Under the pieces are notes generated by a model. That model saw only the letters and a list, made by a program, of their open reading frames with translations. It searched no databases and was not told the origin of the DNA. Below are positions 49,621 to 62,011 of a stretch of 64,000 nt of DNA, in pieces. Position numbers and translations under genes: made by a program. Within the stretch, counting starts at the first letter, position 1, and every line of letters starts with the position of its first letter. Source of the stretch: Lutjanus erythropterus (Eukaryota > Chordata > Actinopteri > Lutjaniformes > Lutjanidae); contig CM034601.1 in NCBI GenBank assembly GCA_020091685.1, positions 9,984,419 to 10,048,418 of the forward strand, written 5' to 3'.

Positions 49621-52289
49621 TGTTCAGGAACATACAGGAAACTGAAACTTCGAAGTGTTTAAACGCACAGTGTAACACGGGGTCATTCTGAGCACAAACG
49701 AGGACAAAAAAATGGTTAAAGAAGGAGGAGAAGTGAAAAACACTGGCATACTTTGCATGTTAAAATGTGCAGTGAGCAGGTCATTATTATGAAATAAATC
49801 CTGATGATGCACTGTGGTTTTATTTCACAGAAGTGACCTGCTCGCTGTACATTATCCTGCTTGTTACGTGGGTGTGTACCAAAGAAATCAATGATTTCAC
49901 ACAGTCTATGATCAGACCTGTGTCCACAGCAACGGTCTGTTCTTCATAAAACAGATATAACAGACCTTGGAATTGTAGTAGTAAGACACTTTAATACACA
50001 TGTTCAGATGTACTATATGCAATCTTCAGACAGTGTGTAGAGAGCATAAAGCCCCAATATGTTGAGTAAAATCACTTGTGTCACCTTTAGTAACAGCCAT
50101 AAACCTTTTTAAATTTAATACTAACATTTTATGATGGTTAACTCACTTTTCATTGAACTATTTTTTTAAGTCTGAGTCAAATTCACGTGTTGTTTCAAGC
50201 ATTATATGACAGTACAACCTCAACTTGCCCCCTTCTCTCCCGATAAAAAAACGAGTGCGGTCTGTTTAAACTGATTAAAAACATCACTGACGCAGCAGAG
50301 AAACCTTGTGGGGTGTTATTACATTGAAATCAATGTAAATAAAATCAGCGTCTGTGTATCCATGCTCCTGTAGTTAAAACCATGTTTTTTGGAGCATTTG
50401 GATGTGAGCTGGTTTGATATTAACTTTCCAGTTTTCACAAGGAGTGTGCTGTGTCTAGACAGAGACTCTGGACAGTTTGAATGGTTTTGTAAACAGTTTG
50501 GATGAAATCCATTTAGTGAAATAATGTAGTGTACTGTGCTGCCTTTCACTTTCCTCACCCACATTTATCCTGCTGGTCAGGCACTGAACCACTGACAAGC
50601 TCGCTTCTCAAATCATCAGGCCACTTTAGGCTTCAACGCTGTGACCACTGCAGATGCACTACTGATGCTGGCGAATGGACCAAAGGAAATCCCAGATGAT
50701 GCGATGAATATTCCTGAGAGGAGCATCACAAACATTGGCACATCTGGGGGAAGACCCTGCTACTAGACCCTGAGACTGACTGAGCCTGGGTGATGACAGA
50801 AGGAATGTACACGCCTCACTGGACAACTTTGCAAAAAGCATCAAAATCCCGCTTCAAGCTGATCTCGTGTGGCTGCAAGAGAGGTTGCAGAGACTGCTGC
50901 AGGTGCACGAAGGCTGCACTTTGACACGCAGGCCTTGGTTTCTGTGTGGGAGAATGTGCAACCTGACTGTAAGATTAGTTATTCAAACATGCCAGAACAC
51001 GGTCTGTGGTAAGTTGTTTTGCCATGAGGAACAAATAACACACTCAAGATGTGTTTGTAAAATGATTAAAATAGTTTACAGCAATCATACAGGTCTGTTC
51101 ACTGAACATTGTTACATGACCTTTGTTAATAAACTGTGCTCAGTACTGTTACAGTTTAATCCAATTATCACAATAACATGTAGAGACAATGTCACCATTT
51201 GGTTGCATTTTCATTTAGTATTACCTCAAGTCACAACAAAAATCTTCACAGCATTTTTAATAGGACTTCTGTTGCTGTTATTTGTTTTGTTTGTTTGCTC
51301 TTCTTCTACACGTGTGATAATAAAGCGTGTATCAGAACAAATACTGTTCACTTTGATTTGACTTTGACTTTAATGGGACAGAGTAGTCTGGACAGCACAG
51401 TTCACATCACAGGGAATAATCCACCTATAAAACAGAAGGTTTACACCACCATCTAGTGGTCAAAGAATGTTGTAGTCTGGAAATACACAACCTACACTCA
51501 CCAGCCACTTCATTAAGTACACCTCGCTAGTACCAGGATGGACCCACTTTTGCCTTCAGAACTGCCTTAATTCTGCATGGCATAGATTCAACAAGTTGCT
51601 GGTCCATATTGACAGCATCACACAGTTGCTGCAGATTTGTCGGCTACACATCCATGATGTGAATCTCTCTTTCTGCCACATCCCAAAGGTGCTCTACTGG
51701 ATTGAGATCTGGTGACTGTGGAGGCCATTGAGAGTACAGTGAACTCACTGCCACCAGTTTGAGATGATTGGAGTTTCATGTTTTCACCAGATTCTGACCC
51801 TACCATCTTAATGTTGCAGCAGAAATCGAGACCCATCAGACCTGGCAACATTACCACAAGATTACCGTACTCTTAAAGAACTGAAAACAGAAGGGGTTTT
51901 TGGTTGAACAAACACTTTATTACAATTTCCCAAAATATTATGTCCTATCAGACATGAAAATTGTTTTAAAAAATACTGTTAAGTATTTTTAATACCAGCT
52001 AAGAGTGAGCAGGATAATTTGGATGAATTGGCCTTTATGATTTGCTAGTTAAAGAGTGACACCAAATGATCAGTACACTGAATGTGCCGTTAACTGGATT
52101 TACTTGATTTTAAATCTCACCCCAGACACATGGTGGAGTGTGTACCGTCTTAAGCGCACTCTCTTTCTTTTATTTCCCAAGTTAGGATTTTCGTAAATTT
52201 CCTAAAATGTTGTTTTGCTTGCCAAGGTGAGAGAAGTAGTGTTGGTTGCTAGGTAACAGACATAAAAAAAAGTGATGCTGGATTGAGTG
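49621..52289. other. Intergenic region between hpgd and the five-repeat gene
   Basis: No exon is supported. The frames at 50867-51361 and 49624-49812 show nothing recognisable. A transposon-end fragment lies at 51493-51850, and the rest appears unique or decayed repeat. Confidence 0.4.
51493..51850 (+). mobile_element. Teleost DNA-transposon 5' fragment
   Basis: Starts ACTCACCAGCCACTTCATTA / AGTACACCT and continues with TTGCCTTCAGAACTGCCTTA, ATTCAACAAGTTGCTGGTCC, GTTGCTGCAGATTTGTCGGC and TGGATTGAGATCTGGTGACT. This order is that of a very common fish element whose terminus reads CACTTTATTAGGTACACCT. A short end of the same type occurs near 55965-55990. The superfamily is left open and no transposase is intact. 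Confidence 0.65.
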
Positions 52290-52295
52290 TTTATT
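52290..52295 (-). terminator. Candidate polyadenylation signal of hpgd
   Basis: AATAAA on the minus strand about 200 bp downstream of the hpgd stop codon. Assignment by position only. Confidence 0.45.
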
Positions 52296-52344
52296 ATTTC
52301 CTAACCTAAAACAGTAATATCGAATTAGGAAAAACCCTTTAGCT

Positions 52345-52378
52345 CTTCCTATCTTAACTAAGGACTTAAGATAGGAAG
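52345..52378. repeat. 13-bp perfect inverted repeat
   Basis: CTTCCTATCTTAA (52345-52357), an 8-nt loop, then TTAAGATAGGAAG (52366-52378). It lies between the hpgd stop codon and its candidate poly(A) signal, so it would form a hairpin in the 3' UTR. The sequence resembles the end of a dispersed fish repeat (compare GTAAGATAGGATTT near 20237). Confidence 0.85.
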
Positions 52379-52493
52379 TTTCTGTAATTCAACCACAGTA
52401 GAAGATGCAAATAGCCTACATCTTAGACTTTCCATGTACTTTACTCATGAAAATATTTTTGCTGGAATTAGATTTTGATTTTGCACAAAACCA

Positions 52494-55400
52494 CTAAATG
52501 TATGAAGGAAAAGTCACAAATGTTTTTCCCTTTGGAGTCACCAGGAGGGCCTGTCCGTTCTTTGTCTCATCTGTCACCAGCTCGAGGATAGACTCCGCTA
52601 CGTCAGATGTACTGAAATAAAAAGACAAAATGACTTCAACGATTATGCAGGTACATGTTGTCATACATGACCAGGATAATGTACTTCCATTTGTTTTTTT
52701 AAAATAATTTGCGAGGGACAGACTCACGTTATTATCCCGAGCTGGTCTACTAATTGTTGGGTTGCACCAGCCAGGTTGGAATATTGTCCCAGTTTGGTTG
52801 GAATGGCGGAGAAGAGGTCAGTTTGGACAAAACCTGGACAAAGTGCGTTAAACCGTATACCGTAGCCTAAGGCTGCAGAGGCACTCTGATAAAAGACACA
52901 CACAAACATGCAATTAAGCTTCAACTGTTGAGAGGCAAAATGTATAATACAAGCACTAAAAGGCTGCGTCTGTCTGTCTCAATCCTGGATTATAAGACTT
53001 TTATTGTACCAAACAGCTTGTCCCGTGCCAACACCAGGACTAGCACAATTAAGCTAGCTTGTGTTCCAGAACAGGTCAGATCATGTCTTTTAAAGTCATT
53101 CAGAGTCAGTTAGAAACCAGTCAGTAAGTAAGAAATGCTTTTTCTCCACATGAAAAACAATTTAATTCATACCTGGTTTCAATATTTGATATATGGCAAT
53201 GCATTGCTGCACAACCAATAGCAAAGACTCTCGCCTTGGCAGGCAATGGTCACCCACTGTGTGTTTGTTTGACAGGGCTTTATATGGAAATAACAGACCT
53301 TAGAATGCTGTAATTGACCAATCAGAATAAAGTATTATATCAACAAAGCTATGTAATAAAATGTTATAACCTATTGTTACAACACAATGTTCTTAATGTA
53401 TTATCATTTTATATCAACATAAATAAATAGTGTATTAAATTTCTTGTTACAACATGATAAGTTAATATGTCATAATAAGGTGAAAAAAATATTTTTTTCA
53501 GGTTATAACATGATACTAATCTATTTCCCCTTTTCTGGAGTGGAAGTGACACACTGCTGTACTGCTGCAAATTCTTGTACACAGATGTTTCCTTCATCTT
53601 TCTGGACTTCATCGTAAGAAAACGGTCCTTACCGCCATGGCTCGAGTGAAGCCGATCACTCCGTGTTTGCTGGCTGTGTAGACAGGACAGCTCGGCAGTG
53701 GACCAAGACCTAAGGTGTAGGATGTGGAATAAATTTGTCACATTTGAGTTGTCAAAATCCTGACTTAACAGGGATACACAAACTTCCTGTTCACCACTTC
53801 CTATTCTGGTGGCATTTGTTGCATTTCCGTTCAGTGAGACCGTGAGATAGGCCTTAAAATCTTACTGTTGGTTTGTGGAAGGGGTGGCAGATTGTAAGCA
53901 CTTTCCTTCTATGATTTATTACAGTAAATATATTATAGATTTCTCTTTTAAGAAACAAAAACATTTTAAACCTATTTGTAAATCTTAAACACAGAAGAGG
54001 AAACATTTTAGGTCAGACTTAGAAAATATTTTTTTTTCTCTCGCTGGCCTCTCAGGGCTTCTGCAAAACGCTGCTGTCTTTTGTTGGTAAATAAACAAAC
54101 ACATCGTGGGCTTTACCTGCCATGGATGCTGTGTTGATGATAACCCCTCCTTGACCTCCATTCAACTTGCTCATGTGCTCCACAGCCAGGTAGGCCACCC
54201 TGATAGCCCCCAACTACAACACAGAACAGTTAAGAGTCGACAGCAGAGATCTCTTTTTCTGCTGCAGGCCGAGTATCAAATGTTGTGACATTAAACAGGG
54301 GAAGCAGAATGTCAAAACTGCCAAATTTAACTGTTGCCAGATCATTTCTTCACACTCTAACTGCGGAAAAGAGTGAAATATAAATCATTGCGGTGGGGCA
54401 ATAATTCACGAAAAGCTGCAAATATAACATGTGGTGGTGTGATTTCTCTTGTGGGAGTGGGACATAATCTCATGCAGATGTACAATGCAGGTTTTGTTGC
54501 TTCTTACGAGGTTTATGGAGACCGTTTTCTCCCACAGATTCTCATTCAGGATGCCAGCATTGTTGCACAGAATGTCGATTGCGCCGAATTTTTCTGTGGT
54601 TTTCTGAAAGGCAGCTTGAGAGGAGAAAAAAACAGACAGGACAACCAAGTTGACCACTTCCTATTTAAATATATGACTGTTGCTAAACCTTTGTTAACAT
54701 GTCATCATTTACTCTTCAGCTGCAACAATTTCTCAGTTAATCAATTACTCGATGGCTAGACATTCAATCTGCAGCAGTTTTTACAATCCATAAATGTTAT
54801 AGACCAAATAATTGATGGAGGTTATAAACAGTACGTTTATTGATGAAATGAAATGCGAATGACTGCATAAGACTGTTAGCCAGTTCCTCCAGGATTTGTG
54901 ATCAATTAATATCAGTTCAGTTCAAGTCATTGAAGGCTAATAGTTAATATCTTTCACAATAATCGACTACATGTTTTTATCAAAAGTTTTTTGTCATATG
55001 CATTATAAGTGTAGTCAGCAAAAAGCTTGTGCTTTGGCAGCGTTCTGCTGATACACAGGATGCCGTGTAACATGAAACATACAATAAAATAAATAAATGT
55101 ACAAAACAATCTCATCATATGTGTCTCTGGCTGACATCACTCTCTGTCAGAGGCTGTAACGGGCTCAGTTTTAAAGAAATAATTGAAGACATCATTTGAA
55201 ACTAAATGACTGAAAGCATCCATTTGTGCCAACCATGTCATGCAGGCGTATCGCTCCACATTTAGGCTAAATTTTGGTGATTCAAAGATTGGCGTGACCA
55301 TTTTCACAGGGGTCCCTTGACTTCTCACCTCAAGATATCTGAAAATGGGTTCTATGGGTACCCAAGAGTCTCCCCTTCACAGACATGCCCGCTTTTATGC

Positions 55401-58400
55401 ACATCCCCTGTAGTTTGGGGTAAAAACCATGCAGTTTTGTGCATGCAGTAGAAATGTGTATTTTCACCTGTTCTGAAATGGTACGTTCAAATATTTCTGC
55501 ATACTGGGGTCCCTAAACAGCACTAGAATATCATAAATCGGTTATGACTACAAAGCGGAGACTCTTTTGGATTTAATGAGCCTAATGGTGAGTGGTTCTC
55601 CCTGTTAACCATCTCAGCAAATTATTTACACTATCACTATGATAAATGATAAATCTAACTGAACATGGCGTTCGATTGGCTTAATTCAAGACGCACTGTA
55701 CTTACCAAAAAAATATGTATATATAGATTTGTTAAAGTAAATAATTGAAAGTCCAGCCGTTTTCTTCCTTTCTTTGTTTGTGTTAGTTAATGTGTGTGTG
55801 TGTTTTACCTTTGATCTGCTCCTCCGATTCAACATTACAGCTCAGGAACAGAGTTCTCTCCCGTCCGTACTGTTTTTCGAGGGTTTCCATTAAATTCTTT
55901 CCTGCAGTTTCATTCACATCCAGCACGGCTACCTGTCCAGCAGACGGACAATCAGACATACACTCAGTTGCCAGTTTATTAGGTACAACAGCCTTTATGA
56001 AGTTCAGTTTTTCTTTTTTTTAAACTGTGTAACAGAGCTGCTGATACACTTCATTTATTACTTTTTTCTTTTGTGTCTTTATCTGTGCTTTTTTTTTTTT
56101 TTTACCTTGTGCTGTTGCAAGACCTTAATTCACCGAAGATCAACAAAGGCTTATCTTATCTTATATTTAAACAAATAGTTTGTCTTTTTTTAAGTGGGGT
56201 TATATGAGGTACTTATCCATAGTCAGTCTATTACCTACAGTAGATGGAGGTCAGCATGTTCCAAGATAAGCAATGAACTGCTGTGGACAGGGTCAGCAGT
56301 AAAACGGGCCCATCTAAAAAAAATCAATATTGCTTTAACTTTCTGATATATTGAGAATATTTTCATCACTATACCTTGGTGTCAGACAGCCTTATTTGAC
56401 AGGACACTGCCTTTTCATAAGCCAAATATTGCTTTCTCCAAAACAACCAGACTAGACTAACAACATCAGTAATTTTACCTTTCAGAAAATGGGAGTCGCC
56501 GGTCTACTGCTGCCTCAACTGGTTAGTTAGTTTGTGTTGTGTGACTGCAGTGTTTTAAAGGGTCAGTTCAGATATGCTAAAATCACACATTAACAACATT
56601 AACTAACTAACCAAGTGCAGCAGCGGCACATCAGCACCTCCTGAATTCTGTGAGGTAAAATTATTGAGCCTCATGCAAGAACATTTTCGTATTCTTGTGT
56701 TAAATTTCTTACTTTTTTTTCGTATGAAGGGCTCGTACGAACACGCCACGTCAGATTCAACAAACGCTCCTAACTTCAGAAAACTGTGTAAATTATCCAC
56801 CTGTGCGTATTTGAGTGCACGTGCATGAGACTTGTACTTACTGGAGGGTCGTACTGTCACTGAAATAAAGAGGAAATGTCTCAATATGGAAATGACTTAA
56901 GGAAAAAAAACACTCGCCACAGTAAGGGGCAATCGATGACTGCAGCAGGAGGAGAGGGTTAAGAGGAGGACAGAATAAGTTAGGATGTTCGCCTGGACAG
57001 AGACTTCATAAACCTGCATGTGCAGATATACAGCCAATACACCTGACAGCAGGTACTAATAGATCATTGAATGAAGGATGAGAGGCTTTATTTGTAAATT
57101 TACAATTATATTATAATTTGAAACATTCAAAAAGGATAATGTTGACATAATCATGAAGTGTAATTTATTTGTTCAAACTCAAAATGTCTTCAAACTAATG
57201 AAATATACAGTCATTATTGAAAAACTTGGGTTTGTATACCAGCAGACTGACTGCATGACTCTACGACAGGTCAGAACCACTCGTAAACTGTGTTCGTATC
57301 TGAAAGAAAACTCAAAATATGACTCTTAAATCACTCGTAGATGCCAGTTCTTGCATGAGGCCCACTGTTTTCGTCAGTGGAGTCTGGTTGGTTTGGAGAG
57401 AGCAGCATGTGGTTTATATAATGGCTGTCTGACAGCAAAGTAAAGCAGTAAAAATATTCAAAATATAAAGCACACTTAAACTAATATTGATGTTTTCAGA
57501 TGCCTAAAATATGTCTTGCTGTTGACCTTGTTCACTGCAGTACACTGCTTAGCTTCCTACACCAGTACTCCTGCTGCTGCTTCTCCAAACTGGGGGCGTC
57601 TACTGTAGGTAATACACTCACTGTGTATAAGTACCTCATACTGCCCCACTTCTGAACCATGCCTTCAAATATAAGATAAGATAAGATAAGCTTTTATCGA
57701 TCGGCAGAGGGTGAATTCAGGACAGGAATAAGCACACGTACCTCATATAAACCCACTTTAAAAAAAAAACATAATCTACACGTATTCATATAAATGGGGT
57801 GGGCAAAATATTAGAAAAACCTCACAAAACTTTTAGAAAACACATTTAAGTCAATACTATTCATATACTCAAAGAAAGAGCTGAGAGCACCTCCAGCACA
57901 ATGGGCAAGAGCAGGGAAAAGATTCGCATACAAGACCGGATACAACGAGCAGGCTGCCTTTTGCCTTCTGTTTTTTTAATCAGGGAGTGCTGACATTTGG
58001 GCGGCATACAAAAAAACCCTCACGACAAAAGGAAATTTTGCTCCTTACCCTCGTAGAGCAAATTCCTTAAGTACGTACCCCACCAAAGTGTTACTATAAT
58101 CACAAGAGATAAATTACAAAAGAATGGGGACAAAATCTGTGCAGCAGAGGTTGAGATGTCCAAACATTTCATCTGTGATAGGGGTCACACCAAAAACTCA
58201 ATTCCCATTATGCAATACAACTCATTACATGCCCCACTGCTTCAAAAACGCAAATTCGACTGTGTTTGGAGCTCAAATTAACATGGTTATTTTTCCATAA
58301 TACTTACATGTGCATGTTGTTGTGTATCATTTATTTTTTATAAAGTACTACTTCTTGTGAAAAGTAAACTAAACCTCAGGTGTAAAGTTGGATGAGTGTC

Positions 58401-59780
58401 CTAAAACCCATGAAGTGAAATATAAGGTTTCAAAATTACCATAGAGATTTTGGACAGAAATATTTATTAATATTTCTGTTACCTTTGACTGTTTTTTTTT
58501 TTTTTTAATTATGACATTTTGTGTTTTTTTCTACAATTATTGTCTTATTTCTTGAATTTTACAATATGGTACATCTTATTGAGTGACATCAAAGCATAGC
58601 AGAGGTTGTGCTAATTTGGGAGGATACAAAACACTTGGTGACACTATAAAAAATGGCTTCACAACTTGCAAAAAAAAAAAAAAAAAAGATCAACGATGGT
58701 ATGTCCCAACAGTGGCCTATAGGGGACTCCAGCAGTGCTCTACAACTAGTTTCCATTCAGCCTGAAATAAACAGTGAACCTGTTAAATGGAAACCTGCCT
58801 GAGATTAGTAATGGACGTGTAATGATTTACCGGTGTGAAAGTGAGCACTTGTGGAAATAAATCGGTCACAACACTCAAAGAAATCAGCAAATTAGACATT
58901 GGTTTATTGTTGTTGCCAAGAATATGCGTCTGAACAAGTTCTCCCAGTGGCTTTAAATGTAATGTTCTTTTTTTTATTATTATTTTTTTAATTATTATTA
59001 ATTATTTTTATTGAAAGACTCTACAGTCTAAATCAGCTCATTTAAAAATGCTCTACAAGTGATTTTCTGTATCTGTCATGAATACGACACACTGCAGAAC
59101 CTAGATTAGCAAAAAAAACAATAATAATAATTTAAAAAATCTTGAAACAAACTGATTTACAAGTTGAAATGTTTCTGCAACATTACTTTTTTTAAAAATA
59201 TAATAATTCAGATTTAAAGTACCAGGACCAAAATGACTTGATATGAGACAGGGTCTCTTCACTTAACAATGCTGAGTTTTAGAATTTGAAAAATAAGATA
59301 AATTAAAAAAAAAAAAAAGAAAGAAAGAAAGAAAGAAACAGAAAAGAAAAAAACCCACTACACTTTACTAGGTCAAATAAATGTAGGCTAGTGGAGTAAA
59401 ATTTGGTGACGTGGGTTTATTAATCAGCAAACATGAAAATACAAGGTGCAAGGTTCATTTATTTATAATTTTACAACACTGGGTTTTGTAACGACATCAT
59501 AGATGTAGGCATTTGCTGCTCAAAAAAAAAAAAAAAAAAAGATTGAAGGAGCTCCAATGTTAATTTAAGTACTGTGCGTTATCTACACCTTCTCTGCCAC
59601 TGTTTGCCATATGTTTAATTGTATGTTGCAATGATTCGTAATGAACCAGTAGCAGAATATCACAGTAATAACTAAGAAAAAGTTTACCTTGGCTCCGTTC
59701 TGCAGGAGCATCTCCGCCATTGCCTTTCCTATCCCCATCGCTCCTCCGGTCACTACCGCGGTTTTATTAGTCAACGCCAT
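52494..59780 (-). CDS. hpgd: 15-hydroxyprostaglandin dehydrogenase [NAD+] (or close paralogue)
   Basis: Seven coding exons on the minus strand: 59780-59688, 55932-55809, 54614-54508, 54213-54117, 53709-53633, 52885-52728, 52611-52494. All introns are GT-AG and the phases are consistent, giving 257 aa (human HPGD is 266). It is a cytosolic short-chain dehydrogenase that oxidises the 15-OH of prostaglandins and related lipids with NAD+, inactivating them. Visible motifs are the Rossmann TGGAMGIG near residues 11-18, Asp36 after the second strand (NAD preference), NNAG near 91-94, Ser138 in NTASMAG, and Tyr151/Lys155 in YTASKHG, the same numbering as I recall for human [12 protein letters not shown] follows in exon 6. 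The start has good Kozak context (GCAGAAATGG). Residue 148 is Cys where I recall Gln in human, and the C-terminal tail is shorter and diverged, so a paralogue with shifted substrate range is possible. Confidence 0.92.
55933..59687 (-). other. hpgd intron 1 with repeats
   Basis: A 3.75-kb intron. It contains a (TAAGA)n-type tail at about 57672-57690 and an oppositely oriented (TTATC)n tail at about 56147-56163, both next to TTCACC...-type sequence, suggesting two 3' ends of the same retroelement in inverted orientation. A (GAAA)n tract lies near 59318-59340, with several poly(A) and poly(T) tracts. At 57903 an ATG opens [19 protein letters not shown], possibly a decayed transposase start. No additional exon is recognised. 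Confidence 0.45.
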
Positions 59781-59873
59781 TTCTGCCGCTCCGTTCAGTC
59801 AGAGTACAGGAGGCTGCGAGAATAAGATGCCTGCAGGAAATAAAGAAGTGATGAAACTGAAGAAGTCGGTGCG

Positions 59874-59893
59874 TTTTTATACATGACACCGCC
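59874..59893 (-). promoter_or_regulatory. hpgd core promoter: TATA box and GC box
   Basis: On the minus strand, TATAAAAA (59881-59874) lies about 94 bp upstream of the start codon, with GGGCGGTG (59893-59886) just before it. This predicts a transcription start near 59848 and a 5' UTR of roughly 70 nt. There is a clear TATA box, unlike the CpG-type promoter of the neighbouring five-repeat gene. Confidence 0.65.
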
Positions 59894-59899
59894 CATCAG

Positions 59900-61740
59900 G
59901 AGGCGGACATACCGAGCGAGTCTGAACAGGCGGAAAACGGGGGACGTACCGTTTACTTGGAAGTGTAACATAATTTAGGCTTAACTTTTTTTATAGGAAG
60001 TCAAAAGAAAGTTTCTACAGTTTTAAAATTTAAGAATAAAAGTAGTTTGATGTGTTTTGAATTGAATAGGAAATGTTTCTCATTGATTAAACTATGTACT
60101 GAGTGCATAGTTGGTTGTGAAATCATCCCTGAACAAAACCAGACCTTTTGTTTTGATGACTAACATACACGTATTTGTTTATCTGTAATCTCGCATAAAT
60201 ACTAATCAATACTTGTCAGTCCGCTGTTTGAACCGAAAGGGCTGTTTCAAATGTGAGTTCAACTCACACCGATCAAAGCACCAAACGATATTAATTTCCA
60301 TTTAAAAACTTTTCGATTTAATGCATTTTTCCTTAACATGATATGTCGGTGTCTGCTGTGTGTTGACCGAGTACATTTTGTTCTTAACTGAGACACTCAA
60401 AACTTATAGTGGCGTAATTGCAGGGTTAGGTTTTGCAGTGGCGGACTCAAGGTGTCCGAGGGTCGGGGGCACCAGCTGTATGCAGCAGGGCACCAAAGTG
60501 CAAAAATCACAGTTGTTTTATTATGTGACTTAAAGTATAACAACTACATTACCTCTGCAGTAATAATGCATATAATGGTTATACCAATAATGATTAAATA
60601 AATAATAACTATTTAAAGGCACAAAAAAATAGATAATGAAATATTACACAGGAGGTTCATCTGGAATTAAGGTACAATCCAAGTTTTTGAGAATTGGCAT
60701 TTGTGTATGAAATTCTCAAAATAATTAAATGATTATTCCCAAACTTTATTTTCTCTATCTTTCTCAAATGAAGACATTTGGAGAACAAATTTAATATTTT
60801 CATACGTTAGGATTGGAATACTTTGCTTATTATAAATTATCCAATACTAAAAAGCATCCCAAAAGCTCCTAGTTAATACATAGAGAAAATAAGTTGTTCA
60901 GTGGTTACAATGCATGAGCTACAGAAAAGTACAAACAGTTAAATTTAAAACCTTCTAAAATCTGATTGATGTAATAAGTCATTACATGTATAAATCTTGT
61001 TCATTCAGACTTCTTTAGCCTCATGTGGGATTAGAAAAAAAGAGATAATTGGTTCGAATTTTAACTATAAAATTACTGGTTTCCTCTGAACAGTGATAAC
61101 CGTGAACCGTGATTTAATTTTTTGAAAAACCTTGAAAAGCCCTTTTTTATGCCTCTTGATATCTCAAGAAAGCCATGAGGGAATGTCTTCAAAGTTGACA
61201 TAAATGTCCACTCGGACTCGAGGATTTACTGACTTGATTTTGGTAGTTAAAGGTCAAAGGTCACTGTAACCTCATGTTCATCCTGCTCTCATGAAAATGA
61301 TATGTCTGGAGTTCTTGGTGGACATTTCTTGAAATTTGGTACGAGTGTCCACTTGGACTCAGTGGTGAACTGATTAGATTTTGGTGGATCACTGTGACTT
61401 CTGGTCATAACTCAAGTGTCATAGACTCATGCACTGCTGAAGATGAACTACTTATATGTAATAAAATTACAGAATAAATGTAATTGTAATCTGTTACAGT
61501 TACTAATCAAAATTGTGGTGATTGCAAAGGGTTTATGTCCTAATATTATTTTCAGAATGCCTGTGGAGATCTGCACTCTCCTCAGTCACGTTTACAGTTT
61601 AGTTAATTATTGTTTTTTATTATTATTTATTTATTTAAAAGTTACATCCATTCGTAACTAATAAAGGCTCTTGTGGAACAACCACAGAATAAGTCAGAAA
61701 CCCTTTCATTAAAAGAGTCATTGCTTGTAGGATTGGAGTA
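59900..61740. other. Intergenic between hpgd and camlg
   Basis: The two genes are divergently transcribed, about 2.2 kb apart. Mostly AT-rich. It contains a GTGTCCGAGGGTCGGGGGCACC-type repeat piece near 60450 and a tandem repeat block at about 61130-61440. No exon is seen. Confidence 0.45.
61130..61440 (+). repeat. Teleost dispersed repeat, two ~141-bp units, with a DR1 motif
   Basis: TGTCCACTCGGACTCGAGGA at 61205 recurs as TGTCCACTTGGACTCAGTGG at 61346, each followed by a GATTTTGGTxGxT-type segment and CACTGTxAC. The first unit contains AGGTCAAAGGTCA (61251-61263), an exact nuclear-receptor direct repeat with 1-bp spacing. The block lies about 750 bp upstream of the camlg start codon. Confidence 0.75.
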
Positions 61741-61841
61741 GACGCATATAACCACACCCCAAATGGATTAAGGCACCAATTTCCTGCAAGACTACGACGA
61801 GGGCTTCAAAACCCGTCGTGCTTCTTTGTCACGCTCGACGA

Positions 61842-61934
61842 TGACGTCATCACTGTGCGTCCGCATGATCAGACAACGCACGGTCATGTTTACCGTTTAA
61901 TTCAGTGAACTGAGGCTTTTGTGTTGTCGCCAAT
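61842..61934 (+). promoter_or_regulatory. camlg promoter elements: palindromic CRE and CCAAT box
   Basis: TGACGTCA at 61842-61849 is a perfect CREB/ATF full site. CCAAT at 61930-61934 lies about 80 bp upstream of the start codon. Several CpGs cluster at 61795-61880. No TATA box is evident. Confidence 0.6.
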
Positions 61935-62011
61935 AAGCTGTCGAATCGCTATTTTTTTTTTTTTTAATGTGCTGTGAATTTATTTTGTAGTTAAGGGTAA
62001 TTTATTTCAAC

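Noticed and set aside
50867-51361. A 164-aa plus-strand frame in the region between hpgd and the five-repeat gene
   Set aside because: Composition and lack of motifs fit chance; the second half is an AT-rich hydrophobic stretch typical of non-coding DNA.
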